Part shown: piece after piece, positions 23,457 to 32,194 of the stretch
Numbering within the stretch: the stretch's first letter is position 1
How the letters are laid out: every line of letters starts with the position of its first letter
NCBI GenBank assembly: GCA_040902425.1
Contig: JBBDXI010000045.1
Span: 62,001-126,000, forward strand
Source: JBBDXI01 sp040902425
Lineage (GTDB): Bacteria > Planctomycetota > Phycisphaerae > Phycisphaerales > UBA1924
DNA length: 64,000 nt
Direction: 5' to 3'
Notes under the pieces: model-generated
What the model saw: only the letters and a program-made list of their open reading frames with translations
The model's database searches: none
Told to the model about the DNA's origin: nothing
Program-made: the position numbers and the translations under genes

Positions 23457-24895
23457 GTCGCGGGCGGCTGGTCGGGCATCACCACCGGGTAGCCGCAGCG
23501 CGGGCAGAGCCCGCGCGCTTCCCGGCGGGCGATACGCCAGAGCGCAACCCCGACGAGCGGGTACCACGCGGCCAGCCACACGAGCCAGAGCCCGACCAGC
23601 AGCATGCCCACCATCTCCAGGCTTGCGCTGAGGACCAGTGTCGGCTGGTTCGCGTCCGCACCGGGGAACACAACGGAGAAGAGCCCCCGGAACGCCCGGG
23701 TCGTCACTCCGGGCGCATGCGCCAGTGGCTCCGAAGGACCGAAGTCCGGTCGGCGGACGTAATACTCCCTTTTCACGCTGAGGACAGGGAACCTGTACGT
23801 GATCCCCGTGGTCCGGCTTAGCGACTGATCGAGCATCGCCTCTGAGGCACCTCCGACCGCCAGATACAGCGAATCCGGCGCGCCGGAAGTTGCGCCCGCG
23901 GCCTGCATGATCTCCTTCGCGAGCCGCTGAGCCCCATCGGGCGCCGCGGGCAACCGCTCGATCTCGTGACGCCGAAGCGAGAGCCGCGCAAACCCTTCTC
24001 TCGTCCAGTAGACCGGTGCCGGCGGCAATCCGACTTGCGTCATTTTCGTGCTGACCCAGACCCTCGGCGGCTGAGGGGCGCTGCGCAAGCTGGCGAGACC
24101 GACGATGACCAGCGCCGCCCCCGCGATGACCAGCAACCGCACCACGCGCAGCCGACGTTCGCCGGCTCCTCGCCGGCGGAGGTACCACTGGAGCGCGCCC
24201 GTGGCAAACCAGAGCAGAAGGAGGACGGCCGCCGGAACCGCCAGAGCCGGCGGGCTGATCGCGGTGCTCGTGAAAACCCCACCCGTCTCCTCGGGCGGCG
24301 GGCGGTACAGGAGTTGCCGACCCTCCCAGCGCCAGCGGGGAATCGGAGGAATCAGGAGCGGATCCGAGGGAATCTCGTGCATCCCCAGCGGCCGCCCTGC
24401 CGGGTTGGTCCTCGCCTGCTTGAGTCCGGTCCCGCGTACCGCGTCCTCGTAGACACAGTGGCGGTCCCGTCGCATCCAGTCCGTCGGCCAGCCGAAGCCC
24501 CGCGACTCGATCCGCCGCGCCGCGGGCGGCACAAACGCGACCTCCACCGCCATGGTCCCCGGTATGTCGGGACGAGCCGGCTCGCACGCCTGAAGGACCC
24601 GTTCGATGAACTCCATGGGAGGGATTGGTGATCCCCCCTCGGCCGTGCGCCGCACATCGTCCAGCGAGAGCACGGGCGGCACGATGGCCGGGAATGGGTC
24701 GCTGAGTCTGAAGCGGTTCGATTGCGCACCCCGCGCCAGGAGCCACGCCACGACCCCAGCCACGGCGAGCGCCCAGCCCGTCGCCACAACCCGGCGCCAC
24801 CACAGGCTCGCCGGTCGGGCCGCGCGGGCCGGCTGAGCGGTGTCCCACCCGCACTCAGGGCACCGTTCGAGCCGTCCTGGACGGGACGTCACCAC
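23453..24895 (-). CDS. Zinc-ribbon membrane protein with large extracytoplasmic domain
   Basis: Unknown 480-residue protein from GTG 24895. It starts with a half ribbon CPECGW (12-17), then a transmembrane helix (about 36-55), a roughly 165-residue soluble domain, two helices near 235-290, another soluble domain, and a helix near 430-455. It ends with a second half ribbon, CPRCGY. Two half-ribbons at opposite ends could form one site, or pair with a partner. The start is supported by TATGCT ending six bases before the GTG; the longer reading upstream has no ribbon-family sequence. Confidence 0.7.
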   Translation of the reverse strand: MVTSRPGRLERCPECGWDTAQPARAARPASLWWRRVVATGWALAVAGVVAWLLARGAQSNRFRLSDPFPAIVPPVLSLDDVRRTAEGGSPIPPMEFIERVLQACEPARPDIPGTMAVEVAFVPPAARRIESRGFGWPTDWMRRDRHCVYEDAVRGTGLKQARTNPAGRPLGMHEIPSDPLLIPPIPRWRWEGRQLLYRPPPEETGGVFTSTAISPPALAVPAAVLLLLWFATGALQWYLRRRGAGERRLRVVRLLVIAGAALVIVGLASLRSAPQPPRVWVSTKMTQVGLPPAPVYWTREGFARLSLRRHEIERLPAAPDGAQRLAKEIMQAAGATSGAPDSLYLAVGGASEAMLDQSLSRTTGITYRFPVLSVKREYYVRRPDFGPSEPLAHAPGVTTRAFRGLFSVVFPGADANQPTLVLSASLEMVGMLLVGLWLVWLAAWYPLVGVALWRIARREARGLCPRCGYPVVMPDQPPAT

Positions 24896-24901
24896 ATGGC
24901 C

Positions 24902-24907
24902 AGCATA
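24902..24907 (-). promoter_or_regulatory. -10 box, leaderless geometry, zinc-ribbon gene
   Basis: TATGCT on the minus strand, a six-base gap, then GTG at 24895. Confidence 0.5.
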
Positions 24908-25011
24908 CTCGGCGGCGCGCCGGCCCCTCAGGCTGGGGCAACGGCCTCTGGGTCCTCGGGCCCGATCTCCGGCTCGGCCCCCTCGCCAATAGGGCAAGAC
25001 ATCGGCGGCCG

Positions 25012-25017
25012 TAGACT
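25012..25017 (+). promoter_or_regulatory. -10 box, leaderless geometry, zinc-ribbon gene
   Basis: TAGACT, a six-base gap, then ATG at 25024. It is divergent from the similar promoter at 24902-24907. Confidence 0.5.
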
Positions 25018-25023
25018 GCCCCG

Positions 25024-25533
25024 ATGCGGTGCCTCAGTTGCGGCTACACCCTCGCCGGCGTCACCAGCGGCCGCTGCCCCGAGTGCGGGCGGGGCTTCGA
25101 CGCGGCCGATCCCGAGACCTTCGATCAGCCCGGCCCCAGCGCGGGACGCCGTCGCGAGCGCCGCTGGCTGAACCGCGCCGTGGCGCTCTGCATGCTCCCC
25201 GCTCCGCTGTCGTACGCGCTGCTGTTCTCGTGCTGGTTCCTGGGCTCGGTCACGCTCGGTCGCGCGCCCCGCCCGTCGATCGACGACCCGGGCCGCGTGC
25301 CCCTGGTCCCGCTGCTCAGTTCGCTCTGGATGTTCGCGACCATGGCGGCGATGGCGTTCGCCCCCGGATTCCTCATCCTGACCGCGACCGTCTGGTTCAT
25401 GCCGGGCACCGCGGCGGAGGAACGACGTTCGCGCACCCTGTGCGTGATATCAGGTGTGACCCTCGCGTGTTCGATCGCCGCGTTTTTCCTGCTACGAAAC
25501 TCCGCCATCATTCAATGGCTCTTCTTCGATTGA
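25024..25533 (+). CDS. Small zinc-ribbon membrane protein, copy 1
   Basis: Unknown 169-residue protein opening with MRCLSCGYTLAGVTSGRCPEC and a FDAADPETF acidic linker, then four likely helices (about 51-75, 93-118, 120-135, 144-160). It is paralogous to the next gene: both share the ribbon, the DPETF/W linker, a TLGxAPxPxxDDPG loop and an EERRxSR cytoplasmic turn. Function unknown. Confidence 0.75.
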   Translation: MRCLSCGYTLAGVTSGRCPECGRGFDAADPETFDQPGPSAGRRRERRWLNRAVALCMLPAPLSYALLFSCWFLGSVTLGRAPRPSIDDPGRVPLVPLLSSLWMFATMAAMAFAPGFLILTATVWFMPGTAAEERRSRTLCVISGVTLACSIAAFFLLRNSAIIQWLFFD

Positions 25534-25591
25534 GTCTTCCGAGAGCGAGGGAGACCTGTCCACGCGAGTACTCGTCCGAGTGGCGTGACTT

Positions 25592-26089
25592 ATGCGATGC
25601 CTCCGCTGCAACTACCCCCTCCTCGACCTCGCCACCACCCTCTGCCCCGAGTGCGGCCGCCCCTTCGACCCCGCCGACCCCGAGACCTGGGACGACGGCG
25701 ACACGCGCAAGCTCCGCGCCCACATCCGCTTCCGCCGCGCCCTTCTCATCCTCACCGGCCTCGCCGTCCTCCACGTCGCCCTCGGATGGGCCTGCTGGGG
25801 CCTCGCGGCCGCCACGCTCGGCCACGCCCCGGTGCCTCAGGTCGATGATCCCGGGTCCCTCCCCGTCGTGGCCGCGATCCGCAGCGGCGCCTGGGCGCCC
25901 ACCGGCCTGCTGGTCGGATGGGCCGTGCCCGTCGCCCTCGTCTGCATGGCCGCGCTCCTGACTGAGCCGGGCCCCCGCGAGGAGCGCCGCCGCTCGCGGC
26001 GCATCGTCGGCTGGTCCCTCGCCGTCTGGATGACCGCCGTGGCCGGCTTCTGCGTCTCCTCCGGCGTGTGGGTCTGGCTCGCCGGGTGA
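25592..26089 (+). CDS. Small zinc-ribbon membrane protein, copy 2
   Basis: A 165-residue tandem paralogue of the gene at 25024. It begins MRCLRCNYPLLDLATTLCPEC, then FDPADPETW, then four likely helices. The cytoplasmic turn GPREERRRSRR matches AAEERRSR of copy 1. Divergence is large, so the duplication is old. A 58-base spacer separates the pair; no good promoter was seen in it, so the two may be cotranscribed. Confidence 0.75.
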   Translation: MRCLRCNYPLLDLATTLCPECGRPFDPADPETWDDGDTRKLRAHIRFRRALLILTGLAVLHVALGWACWGLAAATLGHAPVPQVDDPGSLPVVAAIRSGAWAPTGLLVGWAVPVALVCMAALLTEPGPREERRRSRRIVGWSLAVWMTAVAGFCVSSGVWVWLAG

Positions 26090-26133
26090 CTGCGGCCAAG
26101 GCCGAACAGGACCCAACCTCCGCCGCGCGCGCG

Positions 26134-26139
26134 GCTATC
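26134..26139 (+). promoter_or_regulatory. -10 box of uvrA
   Basis: TATCAT at 26134-26139 gives a leader of about 25 bases with a GGAGGG Shine-Dalgarno before ATG 26171, so this promoter is of the ordinary leadered type. Confidence 0.4.
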
Positions 26140-26170
26140 ATCTGAACCTGCCACGGAGGGTCCGCCGCGC

Positions 26171-29100
26171 ATGCCCAAGCCCCGCTCCCGGAACGGGTCG
26201 CAAGCCGCTCCACAGGTCGCCGAGCCCGTCCGGGTTGAGGTGCGCGCCGAGGTCGTCGAGCCCAAGGCCCCCGGCAATGGCCGCGCTGCGCGCGAACGCA
26301 AAGAGAAGCCCCACACCGCCGCGCCGGCCGCCCCCCGCCCGCGCCCCGCGTCCCTCAACACCGACCGCCTCATCCGCGTCCGCGGCGCCAAGGAGCACAA
26401 CCTCAAGAACATCGACGTCGAGCTCCCCCGCGACCGCCTCGTCGTCATCACCGGCCTCTCCGGCTCGGGCAAGTCGTCGCTGGCCTTCGACACCATCTTC
26501 GCCGAGGGCCAGCGCAAGTACATGGAGTCCCTCTCCGCGTACGCCCGCCAGTTCCTGGAGCAGCTGAAGAAGCCGGACGTCGAGGAGATCGAGGGCATCC
26601 CCCCCACGATCGCCATCGAGCAGCGCTCCGCCTCCGCCAACCCGCGATCGACCGTCGCGACCACCACCGAGATCTACGACTACCTCCGCCTCCTCTACGC
26701 CCGCTGCGGCACGCCCTGCTCCTGGGCCCCGACCAAGGTGAAGAAGGACGGCGCCGTCCTCGAGCGCTCCGGGCGCCCCATCTCCGCCACCACCAGCACG
26801 CAGATTGTCGACACCGTGATGACCTGGCCCGAGGGCTCGCGCCTCATGGTCCTCGCCCCCGTCATCCGCGGCAAGAAGGGTTTCCACCGCGAGGTCCTCG
26901 AGGACCTGCAGAAGCAGGGCTGGCAGCGCGCCCGCGTCAACGGCTCGATCGTCGACCTCCGCGAGGTCCTCAAGGATCCCGGCGAGAACCCCCTCGGCCT
27001 CGGCCGCTACAACAAGCACACCATCGAGGCGGTCATCGACCGCATCGTCCTGCGGGCCGAGCCCACCGCCCGGCAGCGCCTCGCCGAGAGCATCGAGACC
27101 GCCCTCAAGCTCGGCACCGGCGCGGTCATCGTCAGCCGCGAAGCTCCCGGTGGCACAGGCGTCCCGCCTGTGTCTTCAACCCGCAACCCAGAAGACCACG
27201 GGCGGGACGCCCGCGCCACTGGTCCTTCGGCCTGGTCCGACACCGCCTTCTCCACCACCTTCGCCGACCCCGACAACCCCGAGTACGCCCTCGAGGAGCT
27301 CTCCCCGCGCCTGTTCTCCTTCAACTCCCCCTACGGCGCCTGCCCCACCTGCCACGGCCTCGGCACGCTCCTCGAGATGGACGAGAGCCTCGTCATCCCC
27401 AACGACCAGCTCTCGCTCGAGGATGGCGCTGTCGTCGCCTGGGCCAAGAACGGCCCCGTCCGCGCCTGGTTCAACCGCAAGCTCAAGAAGTTCTGCAAGG
27501 GCTTCGGCGTCTCGTTCAATCAGTGCGTGCGGGACCTCGCCCCCGAGATCCGCCGCATCCTCCTCCGCGGCACCCGCCCCGAGGATGAGGCCCGCTACCG
27601 CGCCAAGTTCGAGGGCGTGATCCCCAACATCACCGAGTGGTGGGGCAGCACCGAGAACGAGGGCGTCAAGGAGTTCCTCGGCACCTTCCTCTCCCAGAAG
27701 CCCTGCACCGCCTGCCACGGCGACCGCCTCCGCATCGAGGCCCTCCACGTGCTGCTGGAGAGCACGCACCGGGTTGACGAGAGCCGGGCCCTGTCGGAGA
27801 ACGTGATCGGGAGGCCGCGGCCGAGCGGGACAGCGAAACAGCGAGACAGCGAGACAGGGCTCCGCTTCCTCAACATCGCCGAGTTCTCGCGGCTGACGAT
27901 CACCGACGCGATCGCGTACGTCGAGGGCCTGAAGCTCACCAAGGAGCAGCGCCACATCGCCGAGCCCATCCTCAAGGAAGTGAACTCCCGCCTCCGCTTC
28001 CTCTCCTCCGTCGGCCTCGAGTACCTCTCCCTCGACCGCCGCACCGGCACCCTCTCCGGCGGCGAGGCCCAGCGCATCCGCCTCGCCACCCAGGTCGGCT
28101 CCGGCCTCGTCGGCGCCTGCTACGTTCTCGACGAGCCCACCATCGGCCTCCACCAGCGCGACAACGAGCGCCTCATCCGCACCCTCCGTCACCTCACCGA
28201 CATCGGCAACACCGTCCTCGTCGTCGAGCACGACGAGGACACCATCCGGGCCGCCGACCACGTGCTCGACATCGGCCCCGGCCCCGGCATCCACGGCGGG
28301 CGCGTCGTCGCCCAGGGCTCCGTCGCCGATCTCATCGCCACCCCCGGCTCCATCACCGGCGACTACCTCTCCGGCCGCCGGAAGATCGACATCCCCGCCA
28401 AGCGCCGCAAGCTCAGCGAACGCAACGCCGTCCTCGTCAAGGGCGCCCGCCAGAACAACCTGAAGGATGTCGACGTCGCCTTCCCCCTCGGCGGCCTCGT
28501 CTGCATCACCGGCGTCTCCGGCTCCGGCAAGAGCACCCTCGTCAACGACATTCTGCTCATCGCCGCCCGCAAGCACCTCTTGGGCACCCGCGAAAAGCCC
28601 GGCGACCACGACAAGCTCCTCGGCCTCTCCCGCATCGACCGCGTCATCGAGGTGGACCAGAGCCCCATCGGCCGCACCCCGCGATCCAACCCCGCCACCT
28701 ACACCGGCATCTTCGACGACATCCGCAAGGTCTTCGCCCAGACCAAGGAGGCCAAGATCCGCGGCTACCAGCCCGGGCGCTTCTCCTTCAACGTCTCCGC
28801 GGCCAAGGGCGGCGGGCGCTGCGAGGCCTGCCAGGGCCAGGGCCTCAAGAAGATCGAGATGCACTTCCTCCCCGACGTCTACGTCGAGTGCGAGGTCTGC
28901 GCCGGCAAGCGCTACAACCGCGAGACCCTCGAGGTCACCTACCGCGGCAAGAGCATCTCCGACGTGCTGAACATGACCGTCGAGGAGGCCCTGGGCTTCT
29001 TCGAGAACTTCCCCCTCATCCGCCGCTTCGTGGCCTGCCTCCACGACGTCGGGCTCGACTACATCCAGCTCGGCCAGCCCAGCACTACCTTGTCCGGCGG

Positions 29101-29587
29101 CGAGGCCCAGCGCGTCAAGCTCGCCACCGAGCTGGGCAAGGGCGGCGGCACGAAGAACGCGCCGACGATGGAGCCAGAGGTGCGTGCCGCCCTCCAAGCC
29201 GCGCAGAAGGCCAGGAACGAGGCGGCCGACGGCGGGGGGAACGGAATCGGCTCGGAGAGCCGGCCTACCCGGACCCCGACCCTCCGCGAGCGGGCCATGT
29301 CCCCCCTCGGCCACACCCTCTACATCCTGGATGAGCCGACCACCGGCCTCCACTTCGAGGACATCCGCAAGCTCGTCCGCGTCTTCGACCGCCTCGCCGA
29401 CGGCGGCAACACCGTCGTCGTCATCGAGCACAACCTCGACGTCATCAAGCGCGCCGACTGGATCATCGACCTCGGCCCGGAGGGCGGCGACAAGGGCGGC
29501 ACCGTCGTCGCCACCGGAACGCCGGAGGAAGTCGCCCGCGTCAAATCCAGCTACACCGGCCAGTTCCTCCGCAAGGTCCTCGCGTAG
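26171..29587 (+). CDS. uvrA: Excinuclease ABC subunit A with repeat-derived insertions
   Basis: Damage-sensing ATPase of nucleotide excision repair. It is 1138 residues against about 940 for typical UvrA. Walker A GLSGSGKSSLAF lies near residue 95 and GVSGSGKSTLV near 780; two LSGGEAQR signatures (TLSGGEAQRIRL, TLSGGEAQRVKL), Walker B YVLDEPTIGL and YILDEPTTGL, and zinc sites CPTCHGLG and CEACQGQG/CEVCAGKR are intact. Extra sequence: an Arg/Pro-rich N-terminus (about 1-65); residues 327-351 (family A repeat); about 537-564 (GRPRPSGTAKQRDSETG); about 998-1045, including GIGSESRPT (family B). All keep the frame. Confidence 0.95.
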   Translation: MPKPRSRNGSQAAPQVAEPVRVEVRAEVVEPKAPGNGRAARERKEKPHTAAPAAPRPRPASLNTDRLIRVRGAKEHNLKNIDVELPRDRLVVITGLSGSGKSSLAFDTIFAEGQRKYMESLSAYARQFLEQLKKPDVEEIEGIPPTIAIEQRSASANPRSTVATTTEIYDYLRLLYARCGTPCSWAPTKVKKDGAVLERSGRPISATTSTQIVDTVMTWPEGSRLMVLAPVIRGKKGFHREVLEDLQKQGWQRARVNGSIVDLREVLKDPGENPLGLGRYNKHTIEAVIDRIVLRAEPTARQRLAESIETALKLGTGAVIVSREAPGGTGVPPVSSTRNPEDHGRDARATGPSAWSDTAFSTTFADPDNPEYALEELSPRLFSFNSPYGACPTCHGLGTLLEMDESLVIPNDQLSLEDGAVVAWAKNGPVRAWFNRKLKKFCKGFGVSFNQCVRDLAPEIRRILLRGTRPEDEARYRAKFEGVIPNITEWWGSTENEGVKEFLGTFLSQKPCTACHGDRLRIEALHVLLESTHRVDESRALSENVIGRPRPSGTAKQRDSETGLRFLNIAEFSRLTITDAIAYVEGLKLTKEQRHIAEPILKEVNSRLRFLSSVGLEYLSLDRRTGTLSGGEAQRIRLATQVGSGLVGACYVLDEPTIGLHQRDNERLIRTLRHLTDIGNTVLVVEHDEDTIRAADHVLDIGPGPGIHGGRVVAQGSVADLIATPGSITGDYLSGRRKIDIPAKRRKLSERNAVLVKGARQNNLKDVDVAFPLGGLVCITGVSGSGKSTLVNDILLIAARKHLLGTREKPGDHDKLLGLSRIDRVIEVDQSPIGRTPRSNPATYTGIFDDIRKVFAQTKEAKIRGYQPGRFSFNVSAAKGGGRCEACQGQGLKKIEMHFLPDVYVECEVCAGKRYNRETLEVTYRGKSISDVLNMTVEEALGFFENFPLIRRFVACLHDVGLDYIQLGQPSTTLSGGEAQRVKLATELGKGGGTKNAPTMEPEVRAALQAAQKARNEAADGGGNGIGSESRPTRTPTLRERAMSPLGHTLYILDEPTTGLHFEDIRKLVRVFDRLADGGNTVVVIEHNLDVIKRADWIIDLGPEGGDKGGTVVATGTPEEVARVKSSYTGQFLRKVLA
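27149..27222. repeat. Family A repeat inside uvrA
   Basis: GGTGGCACAGGCGTCCCGCC... (27149-27172) and an imperfect inverted arm CCACGGGCGGGACGCCCGCG... (27196-27222). It reads in frame as GGTGVPPV ... HGRDARATG. Confidence 0.8.
27781..27864. repeat. Repeat insertion G inside uvrA
   Basis: Tandem CAGCGARACA units (27830-27857) flanked by an inverted pair, GAGCCGGGCCCTGTC at 27781-27795 and GACAGGGCTC at 27853-27862. It occupies a place where UvrA proteins have no equivalent residues. The reading frame is kept. Confidence 0.55.
29245..29270 (+). repeat. Family B repeat inside uvrA
   Basis: TCGGCTCGGAGAGCCGGCCT..., read in frame as GSESRPT, between the last LSGGEAQR signature and the final Walker B of UvrA. 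Confidence 0.8.
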
Positions 29588-29593
29588 CCGCGT

Positions 29594-30577
29594 TCAGAAC
29601 CGGTACGTGAAGCTCACCCGCAGCAGGGCTGACGGGTCCAGGTCCTCATCCGCGATCTCGTCCCCCCCGCTGTTCATCACCTCCAGCCGCTGCGCGAAGG
29701 CCACCCCAACCTCCGCCATCAGCACCACCTGCGGGATCGGCGTGTGCGTCACGCCGATCGTGACCGGCACCCGCGTCTCCCGCCCCACGCCCCCGGGGAT
29801 CGGCCCGTTCTCATCGAGGCGGAAGTCCCGCATGTCGTACGCCCCGCTCACGTGGAAGCTCAGCGTCTCCAGCGGCGTGTAGGACAGGCTGACGCCCGGG
29901 CGCCCGGTGGTGCTCAGGCGCCACCGCTCGTTGATCTGCCACGTGACCAGCGGGAGCGGGAACACGGTCGGCGAGTCCTCGATCCGCGTCCGCACGCCCA
30001 GCCCGAAGCCGAGGGTGACCTCCCGGTTCAGCGCGTAGCGCACGCCCCCGAACACGCTGCCGAAGAGCGACTCCGACCCGTCCGCCCCGTCCTCGCCCGA
30101 GCCGCCCAGCGAACCCCCCACCAGCCATGAGACCTGCTGCGAGTGCTGCCGCGAGTAGCGGACCGACAGCTCCACCCGGTGGATGTCGTCCCACGGGTTG
30201 GCCACCCCCGCCACCAGCGACCCCGTCTCCGAGAAGCTGTAGTGCGAGAACTCGTAATCCACCCCGACGTCGATCTGGCCCCGCATCCCCGCCGGGATGG
30301 CCGCGCCGAAGGCCCCGCCGGCGCGGGTCACGGTCATGTCGCCCGCGCCGCTGTCGAAGTCCGCGGCCAGGTTCAGCTCGGCCCGGGCCTCCACCGAGTA
30401 GTTGACCGGGCGCGCCGGCGGCACCGGCGACTCGGCGGCGGGCGCTGCGGGGGAGAGCGCCGGCGTGGGCTGGTCCCCCCGGGGCGGCTGGTGCGACGGG
30501 GTCGCCTGGCCCAGGGCGGGCAGGCCCGCGAGGAGCAGGGGCAGGCAGGCGGCGGCGGGATGCACGGGGAGGGGCAT
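29594..30577 (-). CDS. Outer-membrane beta-barrel protein
   Basis: A 327-residue protein from ATG 30577 with GGAGG eight bases before the start. It has a signal peptide (1-23, ending PALGQA), a Pro-rich linker (24-57), then alternating polar/hydrophobic strands such as YSVEARAELNLAADF and GQIDVGVDYEFSHYSF. It ends in LLRVSFTYRF, the C-terminal aromatic signature recognised by the BAM machinery. It resembles uncharacterised planctomycete barrel families (DUF6268-like, low certainty). It converges with uvrA. TATAAC near 30603 may be its -10. Confidence 0.75.
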   Translation of the reverse strand: MPLPVHPAAACLPLLLAGLPALGQATPSHQPPRGDQPTPALSPAAPAAESPVPPARPVNYSVEARAELNLAADFDSGAGDMTVTRAGGAFGAAIPAGMRGQIDVGVDYEFSHYSFSETGSLVAGVANPWDDIHRVELSVRYSRQHSQQVSWLVGGSLGGSGEDGADGSESLFGSVFGGVRYALNREVTLGFGLGVRTRIEDSPTVFPLPLVTWQINERWRLSTTGRPGVSLSYTPLETLSFHVSGAYDMRDFRLDENGPIPGGVGRETRVPVTIGVTHTPIPQVVLMAEVGVAFAQRLEVMNSGGDEIADEDLDPSALLRVSFTYRF

Positions 30578-30660
30578 AGGGCCTCCGGGTTGGAGGCGTA
30601 GTTATACCGGTTCCGCCGCGCCCGCGCGCGGGGACCGCTGTAGCCGACGCGGTGTGAGCC

Positions 30661-31989
30661 TCAGCGGCCGGCGCGGGAGAGCCGACGCTCGACGGCGTCC
30701 ACGCTGCCGAAGTAGGTCGTGAACAGCTGGATCTGCCGCTCGCGCGAGAGACGGCCGGCGGACTCGCGCCCGAAGGCCTGGATGTACTCCCCCAGGCGCT
30801 GCGGGTTCTGCCGGTACAGCTGGGCGAACAGGACGTGCCCGAGGCTGTACATCGTCTCCGCCGTGTCGCCGTCCCACCCGGGGACCTCGCCCAGGCCGAT
30901 CAGCTCCTCCAGCGGAAGCAGCCTCCCCTGGCGGCACATCTCGCGGAACCGCTCCAGCCGCAGCTCCGTCCCGCCCGAGCGGTCCGGGCCGAACGCGGCC
31001 GCGGCGTCCTCGGTCTCAAAGCCGGTGGCGAAGCCCTCGCTGAGCCAGAATGGGTAGTCGCGGTCGGGCAGCTGGGCCCCCGTGTTGAACGCCAGCAGGT
31101 GGATGGCCTCGTGGATGGTCTTGGCGGTGGAGCAGGCCGCGGCGTGCCGCCCCAGCTGGGCGTGTTGCGCCTGGATCTGCTTGTCCATGTCGTCGGCCGA
31201 GGCGTGGAGGCGCTGGGCGAGGTCCGAGTGCCGCTCGGCCTCGGCGCGGGCCGCCTGGTCGCGGAACTCCTTCATCCGCCGCTCGCTGGACTGCAGCCGG
31301 TCGCGGGCGGCGGCCGTGGCGGGGCTGGTGACGTCGTTGTAGAAGACGATGCGGTTGCTCTGGGTGGCGTAGTAGCCGGCGACCCACGAGGCGGCGAGGC
31401 CGTCGTTGGCGCGGGCGAAGGAGCGGTACTTGCCGTGCTCGTTGAAGAGGATGCAGACGAGCTTCTCGCGGTGGGGGTACGCGGGGAGGTTCATCTTCCC
31501 GGTGATGCGGAAGAAGGCCCGGCGCGTCTCCTCCAGCAGCTCGGCCCGCCGGCGGCTCCAGTCCGGGGCGCAGTCGGAGAGGACGATGAAATGGGCCGTC
31601 TCGTAGCGGACGAACTCGTTCCCCAGCTGGCCGAGCGTCCGGCGGATATTGCCCTCATCCACGGACAGCGTGAAGGAGGGGTGGCGGTGAAGCCGGTGCA
31701 GGGCGTCGGTCGCCCGCTGGCGGTAGGCCATCGACTCCCACGCCTCCCGGTAGATCCCGTCGGCGCTGGCGAGGTCGCCCTCGCGCGCGGCGGCGTCGCC
31801 GCGGGCGATCGGATCGGCCTGGGGCGCGTGCTCGGCGGAGGCGTGCAGCCGCTGGACCGGCTCCTCATCCAGAGGGGCGGCGGGCAGGGGGGCAGCGCCG
31901 ATCAGCGAGAGAGCGGCTACCAAAGCCGCGGCGGGTCTGGCGCACGCGGGGCCGTACTTCCGAGCGCAACGATCCATCGCTTGCAGCAT
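30661..31989 (-). CDS. Secreted DUF1570-like putative metallopeptidase
   Basis: A 442-residue protein with an N-terminal signal peptide (from ATG 31989, or M5). The central part (about 100-420) resembles DUF1570, a planctomycete-rich family with gluzincin layout: zinc motif HEAIH (in KTIHEAIHLLAFNTG) and, 22 residues on, FWLSEGFATGFE, whose Glu could be the third ligand. A long helical stretch, about 225-285 (RDRLQSSERRMKEFRDQ...), looks coiled-coil. Catalysis is unproven. Confidence 0.75.
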   Translation of the reverse strand: MLQAMDRCARKYGPACARPAAALVAALSLIGAAPLPAAPLDEEPVQRLHASAEHAPQADPIARGDAAAREGDLASADGIYREAWESMAYRQRATDALHRLHRHPSFTLSVDEGNIRRTLGQLGNEFVRYETAHFIVLSDCAPDWSRRRAELLEETRRAFFRITGKMNLPAYPHREKLVCILFNEHGKYRSFARANDGLAASWVAGYYATQSNRIVFYNDVTSPATAAARDRLQSSERRMKEFRDQAARAEAERHSDLAQRLHASADDMDKQIQAQHAQLGRHAAACSTAKTIHEAIHLLAFNTGAQLPDRDYPFWLSEGFATGFETEDAAAAFGPDRSGGTELRLERFREMCRQGRLLPLEELIGLGEVPGWDGDTAETMYSLGHVLFAQLYRQNPQRLGEYIQAFGRESAGRLSRERQIQLFTTYFGSVDAVERRLSRAGR

Positions 31990-32194
31990 CGGTTGACCCG
32001 GGTCGCTTCCTGAGCCCTGGGGGGTTCAGGTAAGCCCTTTGGACATCGGTAACGGACCGATAAGTCCGTGAATGAAGCCTCATTCACTACCCAGCGCAAG
32101 GCCGCACGGTTCCCGAAATCTCGGGGAGGGGTCTGTCGCTTGTGATTTTGGGGATCTGACCCCCCGCCTGTGGTAGTCGGCTGGCTCGGTCGGA
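31990..32194 (-). other. Intergenic region with two inverted repeats
   Basis: About 205 bases between the DUF1570-like gene and the end of the tro operon. It contains ACGGAC-CGATAA-GTCCGT (32052-32069), overlapping GTGAATGA-AGCC-TCATTCAC (32068-32087), and CCCGA-AATC-TCGGG near 32113-32126. The last may help terminate tro; the first two lie in the probable leader or promoter of the DUF1570-like gene and could be operator or attenuator elements. Confidence 0.4.
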
